Shown here in pieces: positions 11,586-23,630 of a stretch of 64,000 nucleotides of DNA. The translations under genes and the position numbers were made by a program. Under the pieces are notes generated by a model that worked only from the letters and a program-made list of their open reading frames with translations, did no database searches and was not told the DNA's origin. Numbering within the stretch: position 1 is the first letter of the stretch; every line of letters begins with the position of its first letter. The DNA is from Leptodactylus fallax (lineage: Eukaryota > Chordata > Amphibia > Anura > Leptodactylidae). The stretch is taken from contig CAMRHE010000018.1 in assembly GCA_947044405.1 (NCBI GenBank), positions 3,844,001 through 3,908,000 on the forward strand. The letters run 5' to 3'.

Positions 11586-14523
11586 TTTTTTCAATAAACC
11601 GTCAATTTAGTCCAAATTTTTTTTATTTTTACAAGAGGGTAAAGGAGAAAAAGCTCCCCAAGGTTTGTTACACAATTTCTCCTGAACATGGGAATACCCC
11701 ATATGTGGTTATAATGTGCTGTATGGGTGCATGGTGATGCTCGGAATGGAAAGAGCACTATTTGGTTTTGGAGGGCAGATTTTGCTAGAATAGTTTTCAG
11801 ATGCCATGTCCCATTTCCAGAGCCCCTAAAGTACCAATACAATGGAAACCCCCAAAAAGTGACATTTTAGAAACTACACCCCTCAAGGAATTTATCAAGG
11901 GGTATTATACTTTTGAACCTAAGAGTGCTTCCTGAAAATTAATGTACAAAGTGAAAATTTTAATTTTTAAAGAAATATGCCATGTCAGTGCCCAATACGT
12001 TGCACCCTCTTTGTGTCATCAGAGACACGCACTCCTAAAACTATTAACTGGGCTATCCCAAGTAGAAAGAAGTTGTATATGTAGGTGTAAACTGCTGTTT
12101 GGTTACACAGCAGGGCTCAGAAGGGATGGAGCAGTGGGCTTTTTAGCTTTTGGTGTACAGATTTGGAGGGATTTTCTGGATGCCATGTTGTTTTTGCAGA
12201 GCCCTGGTGGTGCCAGTAAATTGGAATTCCCCAAGAAGTGACCCCATTTTGTAGGGGCAATTTTAGAGTCTCTATAAATGTGACTTGGCGTCCAAAAATC
12301 AACAAACTAAATCAGCGGTCCAAAAGCACATAGCGCTCCTTCTTATCTGTACCCTCCTGTGTGCCCAAGCGGCAGTTTATGCCCACATGTATGACACTGG
12401 TGTACCCAGGATAACGTACTTAATGTCATATGTGGGTATAAATTGATGTTTGGGCACAGAAGGGAAGGAGCGCTATTTTGGTTTTTGGAGCACAGTTTGG
12501 TTTTTCGATGTCATGCCACTTTTGCAGAGCCCCTGAATTGGCAGTAAAGTAGAACCCGCTGAAATGCGACCCCACTTTGGAAAGTACACCCCTGAAGGGA
12601 TTTATCAAGTGGGATAGCGAGCATTTTTAAACTTTGAGTGTTGCATTAATTTCATTTCCAGAAATGAATGCGCAGCTGATAATGAAAAGTGAAAATTGCA
12701 ATTTTTCCATAGATACGCCATTTCAGTGCTGGTATGTTGTACCCAACTTGTGTCACCAGAGACACAACCTCCAAAAACTGTTAAGCGGGTATTCTGGGCA
12801 CAACAGCTTTTGGAGCATTCGTCTCTGATACAAGCCGGGCACAACATATTACGCACTGAAATTACGTATTCCTGGAAAAAGTGTCATTTTCATCTTCCAC
12901 CATCAGCTGCGTATTCATTTCTGGAAAATTAATTAAGGCAACACTTGGGGGTTAAAAATTCTCACTGTACCCCTGGATAAATTCCTTCAGGGGTGTAGTT
13001 TCCAAAATGGGGTGACATATCAGGGGATTACACTTTACTGGCATTTCAGGAGCTCTGAAAAAGTGTCATGGTGTCCAAAAACCAAACCGTCTAAGTCTGT
13101 GCTCCAAAAGCCAAAATAGCGCTCCTTCCCTTCTGTGCCCGGCTGTGCCCAAACAGCCATTTATACTCACATATGACATTAAGTACGTTACCCTGGGTAC
13201 ACCAGTGTCATACATGCGAGTATAATCTGCAGTTTGGGCAAACAGCAGGGCACAGAAGGGAAGTAGCGCTATGTGGCTTTTGGAGTGCACATTTAGATGT
13301 TTGGTATCTGGACGCCATGTCATGTTTTCAGAGCCTCTAAGGTACCAGAAAAGTGGAATCCCCTAGGGAATGACCCCATTTTAAAAACTGCACTCCTCAA
13401 AGAACTTATCAAGGGGTGGAGTGAGCATTAGTATCCCAGACGTGACTGCACAGCAGATGAAGAGTGAATATGTAAGCTGTGCGGAGTACATGGGGAACAC
13501 GAAATTTACTACTACTATATCCCCAGTAGCTTGTATGATTGGGGGAAGTGTCACTCTGGGGGTCACTTCTGGTTTATTTTCCCTCGTAAGCTCTAAATCT
13601 GGGGTGTCCCCTGATATACTCTCGCACAGCTTATACATTTCCTTCCTGCTGCAGCCAGTTATGTTCTAATGATTTGGCGATTTTTGGGGTTTTTGTCTTC
13701 ACATTGAACAAGCTATATATATTTTTTTTTTTTTTCTGGTGCTGTAGCCATATGAGGGCTTGTTGTTTGTGGTATGAGATGTATTTTTTAATAACATTTT
13801 TGGGTGCCTATGACTTATTGATTAATGTTTATTAACGCTTTCTTGGTGGATTAAAAAAAATCCTCATCAATTCTGGCATTGTGTTTTACCTATTAATTTT
13901 TTTCCACACAGTGTACAACATAAGTAACCTGTGACCTTTATTCTTTGGGTCGGTACGATTACAGCGATACCTCATTTATATTGTTTTTTTATGCGTTACT
14001 AGTTTTGCAGAACAAAAATCCATTTGGGGAAGGAAATCAATAATCTGCATTGCCATCTTCTGAGATGCGTAACATTTTTATTTTTCGGTTGACAGATAGT
14101 TGAGGGCTTATTTTTTGCAGGACAACCTGTGCTTTTTATTGGTGCTGTTTTGGGGTATATGTGACTTTTCGATCACTTTTTTATAGCATATTTTGTAGGG
14201 TGATATGGCGAAAAATCATTACTTACGGTGGATTTTTTCCGTTTTTTTTTTTCCGACGTTCACCATGTAGGTTAAATAATGTTTCAGTTTTCTTGTACAG
14301 GTTGTTACGGACGTGGCAATACCAAATATGTATTGTTTTTTATTAATTTTTAGGTTTTTGTTTTATATAACTCATTTGATATAGGAAAAGGGAATATTGG
14401 GGCTTTATTCATTTATTTATTTCACAAACTTTATTACATTTCTTTTGCACTTTTTTTTTTTTTTTATATTTCTTTATTTGTCCTATAAGGACACCAGGGA
14501 ACCAGGGATCGCTGGTTCAGTAT

Positions 14524-15029
14524 TATAGACTGCAATACACGTGTATTGCAGTCTATAGAGGAAGTCAGCGCTATGTAGACGCATAGCCTGACTTTCTCAC
14601 TTCCTGGCAGGATCAACCAGGTACTGTGGGCACCGAGCAGCCTGGGGTCACTGGCCAGACCCCAGGCTGCAGAAGACACATATGGGCACCCCCCGATCTC
14701 GCCGCGGGGGGGTGAGGGGGGGGTTTATTTGGCATCACGGAACCCCTTGGATGCCGCGGTCTTGTTTGACCGCGGCATCCAAGGGGTTAAAACCTCCGAT
14801 CAGAGCACAGCTCCGACCGTAGGATACGGAGCAGGGTGTTAGCTGTCAGATACAGCTAACACCCGCTCCCGATGCCGCCCGCGGACGGGCGGGCCGCTGA
14901 TATCAGGGAAAGTTTGTTACTGCAACAAACTTTCCCTGATATGGCGGCTACATGATCGGGACCTGAACCTATCAGGTCCTGATCATGTCTCCGTGAACAC
15001 CAGCAGCTATTATTGCTGTGTTCACGGAG
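14524..15029. repeat. Train of seven hairpins near the right end of the TTAA element
   Basis: Seven consecutive inverted repeats with tiny or no loops: 14524-14557 (34-bp perfect palindrome), 14637-14670 (13-bp arms), 14741-14788 (21-bp perfect arms, 6-nt loop), 14834-14864 (13-bp arms), 14901-14941 (18-bp perfect arms, 5-nt loop), 14951-14987 (16-bp arms, one G/T wobble) and 14989-15029 (12-bp arms). They lie 118 bp inside the right terminus. The rest of the element has nothing similar. Confidence 0.9.
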
Positions 15030-15150
15030 TTCCTAACCCTTGGGGAGACCCGATCCCCAATTTAGCAGGGTCAGTTTATAAATGTCGGCTCTGCACAAAG
15101 CCCAGCAAGCGCCGACGTTTATATACAGTGGGTGGTCCTGAAAAGGTTAA

Positions 15151-16850
15151 CAGATTTTATTAACATTGGGACATAAAAATGAAAAATTACTTTTTTTCCA
15201 ATAAACCGTCAATTTAGCCCCAAATTTTTCATTTTCACAAGAGGATAAAAGAGAAAAAGTTCCCCAAAGTTTGTCACACAATTTCTCATGAACATGGGAA
15301 TACCCCCCACGTGGTTGCAAACTGCTGTATGGGTACATGGAGGGGCTCAGAATGGAAAGAGCACTATTTGGCTTTTGGAGGGCAGATTTTGCTGGAATAG
15401 TTTTCAGGTGCCATGTTGCATTTGCAGAGCCTCTAAAGTAGCAGTACAATGGAAACCCCCAAAAAGGGACTCCATTTTGGAAACTATACCCCTCAAGGAA
15501 TTTCTCAAAGGGTATTTTCATTTTGAGCCTAAGACTGCTTCCCAAAAATTAATATACCAAGTGAAAATTGACTTTTTTTTAAAGAAATATGTAATTTCAG
15601 TACCCAATACGTTGTGCCCACTTTGTGTCATCAGAGACATGTAATCCTCAAATTATTAAGTGGGCTATCCTGGGTACAAAAAAGTTATATATGTGGGTGT
15701 AAACTGCTGCTTGGGCACACAGCAGGGTTCAGAAGGGAAGGAGCACTGCGCTTTTGGAGTATAGATTTAGAGGGGCTTTCTGGACGCTATGTTGTTTTTG
15801 CAGAGCCCTGGAAGTGCCAGTAAATTGGAATTCGCCAAGAAGAGACCCCATTCTCTAGGGGCAATTTTAGCGTCTCTGCAAACGTGACGTGGCGTCCAAA
15901 AATCAACAATCTAAATCTGTGGTCCAAAAGCACATAGCGCTACTTCACATCTGTGCTCAAATGGCAGTTTATGTCCACAAGGATGCCACTGTTGTACCCA
16001 GGATAACGTACTTAACAGTGCCATATGTGGGTATAAACTACATTTTGGAGACAGCTGGGTACAAAAGGAAGGGGCGCTATTTTGGTTTTTGGACATCATG
16101 ACACTTTTGCAGAGCCCCTGAATTGCCAGTAAAGTGGAATCTGCAGACTTGTGACCCCATTTTGGAAACTACACCACTGAAGGGATTTATCAAGTTGTGT
16201 AGCGAGCATTTTTAACCCTTCAGTGTTGCATTAATTTAATTTCCAAAAATGAATGCGCAGCAGATTTCCCGGGCACAACAGCTTCTGGAGCATTCATCTC
16301 TGATACAAGCCGGGTACATATTACACGTTGAAATGATGTATTCCTGGAAAAATTGTCATTTTCACTTTTCACAATTTCATCATTCATTTCTGGAAAATAA
16401 ATTATAGAAACACTGGAGGGTAAAAAATGCATTACTTACTGGCATTTCAGGGGTCTGCAAAAGTGTCTTGACGTCCAAAAAATGACGTCTAAATCTGTGC
16501 TCCAAAATAGCACTCCTTCCCTTCTGCACCAAGGTGTGTGTACCTGCAGTTTGGGCACACAGCAGGGTGCAGATGTGAAGGAGTGCTACGTGACTTTTGG
16601 AGCACAGATTTAGATGTTTGGTATCTGGACGCCGTGTCTTGTTTGCAGAGCCTCTAAGGTACCAGTAAAGTGGAATCCCCTAGGGAATGACCCCATGTTG
16701 AAAACTGCACCACCACAGAATTTATCAAAGGGTGTAGTAAGCATTAGTACCCAGATATGAATGTACAGTGGATGGTGAAAAGTGAATATGTAAGCTTTGT
16801 GGAGTACATTGGGAACACCAAATTATCTACTATATCCCCAGTAGCTTCTA
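15151..16850 (+). mobile_element. Large TTAA-target repeat (outer copy), right part
   Basis: Continues the outer copy after the inner insertion; CAGATTTTATTAACATTGGG resumes directly at the junction. The sequence parallels 11500-13550 of the inner copy, ending near the CCCAGTAGCTT block, where a Tc1-like element entered a TA site. Homology appears to continue at about 25233 (GTAACATTTTTATTTTTC), beyond the Tc1-like element and the LINE. Confidence 0.7.
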
Positions 16851-18480
16851 CAGTGCCTTTGCGAAAGTATTCGGCCCCCTTGAACTTTTCAACCTTTTGC
16901 CACATTTCAGGCTTCAAACATAAGGATATAAAATTTTATTTTTTTTTTAGTGAAGAATCAACAAGTGGGACACAATCGTGAAGTGGAACGAAATTTATTG
17001 GATATTTTAAACTTTTGTAAAAAATAAAAAACTGAAAAATGGGGCGTGCCAAATTATTCGGCCCCCTTAAGTTAATACTTTGTAGCATCACCTTTTGCTG
17101 CGATTACAGCTGCAAGTCGCTTGGGGTATGTCTCTATCAGATTTGCACATCGAGAGACTGAAATTCTTGCCCATTCTTCCTTGGAAAACAGCTGGAGCTC
17201 AGTGAGGTTGGATGGAGAGCGTTTGTGAACAGCAGTTTTCAGCTCTTTCCACAGATTCTCGATTGGATTCAGGTCTGGACTTTGACTTGGCCATTCTAAC
17301 ACCTGGATACGTTTATTTGTGAACAATTCCATTGTAGATTTTGCTTTATGTTTGGGATCATTGTCTTGGAAGATAAATCTCCATCCCAGTCTCAGGTCTT
17401 TTGCAGACTCCAACAGGTTTTCTTCCAAAATGGTCCTGTATTTGGCTCCATCCATCTTCCCATCAATTTTAACCGTCTTCCCTGTCCCTGCTGAAGAAAA
17501 GCAGGCCCAAACCATGATGCTGCCACCACCATGTTTGACAGTGGGGATGGTGTGTTCAGGGTGATGAGCTGTGTTGCTTTTACACCAAACATATCGTTTT
17601 GCATTGTGGCCAAAAAGTTCGATTTTGGTTTCATCTGACCAGAGCACCTTCTTCCACATGTTTGGTGTGTCTCCCAGGTGGCTTGTGGCAAACTTTAAAT
17701 GAGACTTTTTATGGATATCTTTGAGAAATGGCTTTCTTCTTGCCACTCTTCCATAAAGGCCAGATTTGTGCAGTGTACGACTTATTGTTGTCCTATGGAC
17801 AGACTCTCCCCACCTCAGCTGTAGATCTCTGCAGTTCATCCAGAGTGATCATGGGCCTCTTGGCTGCATCTCTGATCAGTCTTCTTGTTTGAGATGAAAG
17901 TTTAGAGGGACGGCTGGGTCTTGGTAGATTTGCAGTGGTCTAATACTCCTTCCATTTCAATATGATCGCTTGCACAGTGCTCCTTGGGATGTTTAAAGTT
18001 TGGGAAATCTTTTTGTATCCAAATCCAGCTTTAAACTTCTCCACAACAGTATCACGGACCTGCCTGGTGTGTTCCTTGGTCTTCATGATGCTCTCTGCGC
18101 TTTAAACAGAACCCTGAGACTATCACAGAGCAGGTGCATTTATATGGAGACTTGATTACACACAGGTGGATTATATTTATCATCATCAGTCATTTAGGAC
18201 AACATTGGATCATTCAGAGATCCTCACTGAACTTCTGGAGTGAGTTTGCTGCACTGAAAGTAAAGGGGCCGAATAATATTGCACGCCCCACTTTTCAGTT
18301 TTTTATTTTTTACAAAAGTTTAAAATAACCAATAAATTTCATTCCACTTCACAATTGTGTCCCACTTGTTGATTCTCCCCCAAAAAATTTAAATTTTAAA
18401 TTTTTATTTTGGGCGCCCGGAAAGGGGGGAAAGGGGGAAACGCCGGGGGGGGCCGACCCCCCCGGCGGCCCCCGGGGGGG
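16851..18480 (-). mobile_element. Tc1-like transposon (DD34E), right terminus unreadable
   Basis: The left end CAGTGCCTTTGCGAAAGTAT follows TA at 16849-16850. The inner part of the inverted repeat is readable on both sides: ATCAACAAGTGGGACACAAT at the left and its complement at about 18354-18373. Beyond 18377 the expected right repeat can still be traced in outline, but nearly every base outside homopolymers has been replaced by G, C or A runs. The end at about 18480 is an estimate from the length of the left repeat. Confidence 0.75.
17072..18086 (-). pseudogene. Tc1-like transposase, one stop and one frameshift
   Basis: A DDE transposase of about 338 codons read on the minus strand from ATG at 18086-18084 (MKTKEHTRQVRDTVVEKF) to the stop at 17072. 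The N-terminal paired-type helix-turn-helix is followed by TAG at 17942-17940 after KWKEY (codon 49). A one-base insertion in a GGGG run near 17811-17816 then shifts the frame; the remaining 255 codons, from the ATG at 17839, are open. All three catalytic residues survive: WSDETKIELFG, FQDNDPKH and PDLNPIENLW, with 34 residues between the second Asp and the Glu. It belongs to a different lineage from the DD37E element at 1672. The family consensus used for comparison is from memory. Confidence 0.88.
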
Positions 18481-18542
18481 GGGGGGGCCCCCCGGGGGGG
18501 CCCCCCCTTTCCCCCCCCCCCCCCCGCCCCCCCGGCCGCGCG

Positions 18543-18604
<62 letters not shown>

Positions 18605-19020
18605 TTGCCGTCCCGCCTTTTTTTTTCCCCCCCTTCCCCCAAATATATATTTATTTTTTTTTGTTGTGGTGGTGCCGCGGGCGGGGGTTTTTTTGTTGTG
18701 GTGGGGTGTTTTCTTTTATTATTATATTTTTTCCCCCCCCCTATAACTTAACCACTATATTTTATTTATTCTTTCTTGAAAAAAAAAAAAAAAAAAAAAC
18801 ACCAACCCCCGCTTCCCTTTATATTTTTTACCCCCCCCCCCCCCCCCCCCCCCACAACCAATATCTTTTTTTCCCCCCCCCGCCCCCCCCCCCCCCCCCC
18901 CCCCTTATTTTTTTTTTTTTTTTTTCTTTACCCCCCCAAAAAAAAAAAAAAAACAGAAAAAAAAAAAAAAAAAATAACCCACCCCCCCCCCAAAAAAAAA
19001 AAAATATTTTTTTTATATAA
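18377..19020. other. Degraded low-complexity tract, probable consensus failure
   Basis: About 640 bp consisting almost entirely of homopolymer runs of C, G, A and T, including a run of more than 50 C. The first 100 bp can be aligned by outline to the missing right repeat of the Tc1-like element: GAAATGTGGCAAAAGG is expected and GGAAAGGGGGGAAAGGGGG is seen. It should not be treated as real sequence, and the long proline/lysine open frames inside are spurious. Confidence 0.8.
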
Positions 19021-19252
19021 CTGTAATTTTATTGAAAAATTTTTCATTAACAAGGGATAAAGAAAAAACAAAAAAAAACAATAATAATCAAACAAACAGG
19101 AAGCATTGAGGTAAATAGAGGCTATCTGCCTCCTCCCCCTTAAGCAATATGCATTTAAATTAAGCAGTGAACAAGGGAGGGGGGAATGGAGGGGTTAAGA
19201 AGACAAGGGTAGGACCAAAGGGAAGGGGGGGGGGGAAGGAGAGGACTAGAGA
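19021..19252 (-). other. LINE 3' untranslated region
   Basis: Sequence between the ORF2 stop and the presumed polyadenylation end. On the minus strand it finishes CAATAAAATTACAG, preceded by a T-rich segment. No poly(A) tail can be seen because the degraded tract begins immediately after. Confidence 0.65.
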
Positions 19253-22200
19253 TCAGAGACCCTGTGATGTACAATACATGTCCCAGGGTGCCCAAATAGC
19301 CCCAAAGGCTTCCCGTGAATTATGTAGGCCAGCAGTCAGGTATTCAAGACTCCTCACATCCTTCATTCTAGCCACAAGCTCAAGACTAGATGGGGGACTC
19401 ACCTTCTTCCAGTTTCTAGCTATGAGAGTTTTAGCTGCAGTACAAAGATGCAAGAAAAGCCTGGATGACTTATTGCTCAGGTGTCTGGGGGGAAGGTTCA
19501 GGAGATAAAGAAGAGGGTCAAGAGGAACCTCTTGCAAAAAGAGAGCAGTCGTCAGAGTCCTGACCTCCCTCCAAAAACCGAGGATGAGAGGGCACGTCCA
19601 AAAGATATGGTGCAGGGTACCCACCGCAGCTCCACAGCGCCAGCACCATGGGGGAACTAATGGGTTTAAAGTATGAAGGAGAGCCGGAGTATGATACCAA
19701 TGCATCAACAGCTTATACTGCGTTTCCCTAAACGTAATGCACTGAGATGATTTCTGGGCCCGAGACCATACAATCCGCCACTGTTCCTGGGAGATGGGTT
19801 TACCCACCGCCTCCTCCCATTTAAGCATATAGCGATGATTAACAGGAGAGCCTGTAGTTTGTGAGTTAAGAAGTTGGTAAATAGAGGATATAAAGCCCCT
19901 AGTGGACGTGCCTGCACGGCAAATCTTTTCAAAAGCGGTGGGGAGTGACACCTTAAGAGACCCATGGAGGGAGCGGACAAAGTGAACCACCTGCAAGTAA
20001 TGGGACCATTCAGTACCTGGCAGGTTTTGATTAGCTGTAAGATGAGCAAAGGACCTGAGTTCCAAGGTTCCAGGGTCAACCATATCAGCATTCCGGTAAA
20101 GGCCAGCTTCAGACCACACTTTAGTCATGGCAGAAGTCAGGCTCTCCGGGAGAAGGGGGTTGTATAGTATGGAGACCATAGATGAGCGCGGGGACATCAG
20201 GGAGAATCTAGCACAACAGGTAGACCAGATAGATCTAGTAAACCGAATGGGGCCCAACAGGTACGAGGCAGGGGGGGGGGGGGGAGCTGACCCACAGAAG
20301 CGCGTTAGGATGCATGGGTGCCAGCCATAGCTTCTCTATCTGCACCCATCTGGTGTATGCTGGCATAGCCGCCCAGAATGGGATATGGCGTAAGTGGGCC
20401 GCCCAGTAATAATGTAACAGATGTGGGACAGCCATACCCCCAGACCCCCTATCCGCCAGCATAACAGATCTAGGTATTCGGTGTCGTTTTGCTTTCCAGA
20501 TAAACTGGAAGATAGCTTTCTGTAGGTTCTGTAATTCTCCCCGAGGTATCGCGACTGGGAGCGTCTCGAAAAAATACAGTAGCTTCGGGAGGAGAGTCAT
20601 CTTGACCGCAGCAATTCTCCCCAAAAGGGAGATAGGCAAGGGTTGCCATTTGTCCAATAGGGCTCTTAGCTCACAAAACAACCGCGGGTAGTTTGCCGAG
20701 TAGAGGGTCGCATAGGAGGTGGATATATGGACTCCCAGGTAGCGGATAGAGGACTCCCGCCACTGGAAATCGTAATTACTGCGGAGGAGAAGGAGAAGGT
20801 CCCGTGGGATGTTAAGTGGGAGTGCCTCAGTCTTCGCGGGGTTCACCTTATACCCTGAGAGATCACCATAAGTCTCTAGCGAGCGCAGCAAGTTTGGAAG
20901 GGTAGTATGAGGGGAGGTGAGAGTGAGGAGTACATCGTCCGCGAAGAGAGATATCTTAAATTCCTTATCTTGGACCATGATCCCCTTGATATTAGGGTCT
21001 CGCCTAATCTTGGCCGCTAGCGGTTCAATGCAGAGGGCAAATATGATGGGTGACAGGGGGCAACCCTGCCTAGTGCCATTTCGAATAGGGAAGGAGGGCG
21101 AAGATGCATGGGGAAGCTTAATTGCTGCTGAGGGTAAGGAGTAAAGGGCCTGGATAGCTGTGAGAAACGGTCCCGTAAGCCCGAACGCCTTAAGCGTAGT
21201 ATGCATAAACGACCAATCTATGCGGTCAAAAGCCTTTTCAGCGTCCAGGCTCAAGAGAAGGGCCGGGGTAGAATAATGATTGGCCACCTCCACCAAATCC
21301 ACAGTCCTCCTGGTGTTGTCACCACCCTGACGACAGGGGATGAATCCCACCTGGTCCTTATGGACAAGCAGAGGGAGCCAAGCATTCAGTCTATTGGCTA
21401 AGAGTTTGGTGAAAAGTTTCAGGTCCGTGTTCAGCAAAGCAATCGGTCGGTAGTTAGCACAATCCTGCAAGTCCTTACCCGGTTTAGGGACCAATGTGAG
21501 TAGTGAAGAGAGCATAGTCGGGGGTATAGGGGAACCTGAAAGGAAGGAATTGAAGAGGGACAATAGATGAGCAGAGAGTTCACCCTGGAAAACCTTATAA
21601 TAATTGTAAGTGAACCCATCTGGGCCTGGGGCTTTCCCATTTGGGAGGTCCCTCAGGACCCCTTCTAGTTCCTCCCTGGTGATGGGGGTGTTCAGGGAGG
21701 TTAAGGCCTCAGGAGGAAGGCGTGGGAGACAACAATCCTTTAAATAGTCTTCCAGTAGTGTTGAGTCATCCCCAGGGAGTAGTGCTCGTGGGGGGGGGTA
21801 AGTCATACAGCTTAGAGTAGTAAGAGTGGAACGCCAGCGCCACAGCATCAGGGTGATGTTGAAGAGTACCCGCGGGGTCACGGACAGAGTGTGGTGTGGA
21901 AGAGGCCCGATGATCCCTGAGGGTTCCTGCCAGGAGGGTATGAGATTTATTACCTCGTTCAAAAAACCTCTGACGGGTATAAAGGAGAAGTCGTTCCACA
22001 TGGCGGGTCTCCAAATCACGGAGGTCCGCCCGGGCCAGGACCAAACGGCGAAGAACCCCCAGGGATGGATGCGCTGCCAAAGTCGTCGTAAGGGACCGAA
22101 TACGGGCTTGGAGGAGCTGTTCCTGGGCCTGTCTGTCCCTTTTAAGCCTAGAAGCCAATGCGATACAGCATCCTCTCATGACCGCCTTATGGGCTTCCCA

Positions 22201-23061
22201 GAGAATGGCAAGAGAGTCTACCGAGCCTAAGTTGTCCCTAAAATAATCTATCAAGTGTGTGCGCAGGGTCTCGAGGGAGGTCGGCGATTTGAGCAGTGTT
22301 TCGTTAAGACGCCAATGACATTGGCGAGTAGGCACTGGAGTCGTAGATAAGGTAACCACGACTGGGGCATGATCAGACCAGGTGAGAGGGCCAATGTTCG
22401 TGTCCCTAAGCAAACGAAGAGCGGGAGCATTTCCAAAGAAGTAGTCAATGCGGGTGTGAGTGTTATGAGGGTGAGAAAAGAAGGTGTAGGAGCGCGCCGT
22501 AGGATTGTCCACTCGCCAAAGGTCATACAAAGAGTGGGCGCGGATCAGCCTGCGGAACTCCCTTGCAAGTTGGGCCAACCTATGGGGGGTTGGGCCCTGG
22601 GGTAACGCCAGACGATCCGCCCGTTCAGAGAAGACCATGTTCAAGTCTCCCCCCACCAGCCAAGCTGATGGTGGGAGAGCGCGCAGACGGGAGAATACCC
22701 GGCGCAAGAACGGGATCTGCGCTGAATTGGGGGCATAGACATTGCATAAAACAATCGGGGCACCATAAAGGAGCCCCTCCAAGATAACAAACCGGCCACC
22801 TGGGTCTATGTGGGAAGTCGTCACTGTAATTGGGCAGGATCGAGAAAGAAGGATAGCCACCCCAGCTCTGCGTCGATTGTGGAAGGCCGAAAAAGCTACG
22901 GGAAAATAATGCTTAGCGAAGGCAAAAGTACCAGCGCGGTCAAAATGAGTCTCCTGAAGAAACGCCACATCCGCTCGTAAGGAGCGGAGTTCTCTAAGGA
23001 CATGGCGCCTTTTAATGTTGGAACCCAGGCCCTTGACATTAATTGTCACGCACCTAACCAT
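19253..23061 (-). CDS. LINE ORF2: endonuclease and reverse transcriptase, two frameshifts
   Basis: ORF2 nicks target DNA and reverse-transcribes the element RNA at the nick. I place the start at ATG 23061 (MVRCVTINVKGLGSN), the usual beginning of an APE-type endonuclease; the frame stays open upstream to 23160. Endonuclease motifs: LQETH (residues 35-39), GGDLNMVFS (about 138-146), RIDYFF (about 204-209) and SDH (229-231). Reverse transcriptase blocks follow: DQVGF, LSLDAEKAFDRIDW, NGTRQGCPLSP and FADD at about residue 705. The C-terminal third has CWRC...H...C (C-x2-C-x8-H-x4-C). The protein would be about 1270 residues, normal for L1. Frames change at or near a 9-G run (21790-21798) and a 14-G run (20271-20284); everything else is open. 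The open pieces are 21766-23160, 20235-22019 and 19253-20257. Confidence 0.88.
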
Positions 23062-23630
23062 TGGAACCCAGGATTGGAGGACAGTGGCGGATTGCAATAA
23101 GCTCACCCATCTCACATGACGCTGGCAAGTTTCCCTCGGAGAGGCAAAAGGGCAATCCACAAACAGGAACCCAAAGTCGAGGCAGGGTCTCTAGATCAGG
23201 GAGGGGGGGGGGAAAGAGAGGGAGGGAGGGAGGCAAAAGACATCATAAATGACAAAGTAAAAATAAAAACAGTTAAACAATACTTTGTGGGCGAGGCTAA
23301 GTCACTCGCCTGGGGACCAATGAGGGCAGCCAGAGGTCCAATCAGGATCAATGGCCGCACAGTCCAAGTATCCCCTTAGGGGGGAGAGCGTGGACAGGAG
23401 GTCGGAGGGGAGGCGGTGGATCCCCAACCACCAGTAAAAAGAAGGAAGGAAGGGGAGTCACCGGAACCCCACCCCGCCCCACTCCGCTAAAACAATCCAA
23501 TAATAAGCATAATAGATGAGACCCGTAGACCTAAAAAAGAAAAAAAGAGAAGCAAACATAACATTAAGGCATGCAGATTCCAAAGCACCACCGAGAAAAG
23601 GGAGAACGTCTCAAGGGGGGGGCAGCCTCC
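23062..23630 (-). other. LINE inter-ORF region
   Basis: About 570 bp between ORF1 stop and the chosen ORF2 start. It is purine-rich on the plus strand and has no conserved frame, apart from the 33 extra open codons upstream of ORF2. It may hold the signal by which ORF2 is translated, but nothing specific is visible. Confidence 0.5.

Larger units (their letters stand above)
9452..15146 (+). mobile_element. Large TTAA-target repeat (inner copy), 5.7 kb, complete
   Basis: Starts CCTTTTCAGGAC and ends GTCCTGAAAAGG, perfect 12-bp inverted ends, with TTAA on both sides (9448-9451 and 15147-15150). TTAA targets are used by piggyBac and Kolobok transposons, so it is probably a non-autonomous member of one of these. 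The host sequence on either side (CAGCTGTTT and CAGATTTTATTAAC) belongs to the outer copy, so this is an element nested in its own kind. Internally it has diverged tandem units of about 390 bp and, towards the right end, a train of long hairpins. No transposase frame is present. Confidence 0.85.

Noticed and set aside
10882..11597. Pairs of identical 65- and 73-codon open frames
   Set aside because: They arise from the 390-bp tandem duplication of a non-coding repeat and are not conserved in the more diverged units.
18409..19060. Long open frames rich in proline and lysine (up to 203 codons) and a poly-glycine frame on the other strand
   Set aside because: They translate homopolymer runs in the degraded tract; there is no protein there.
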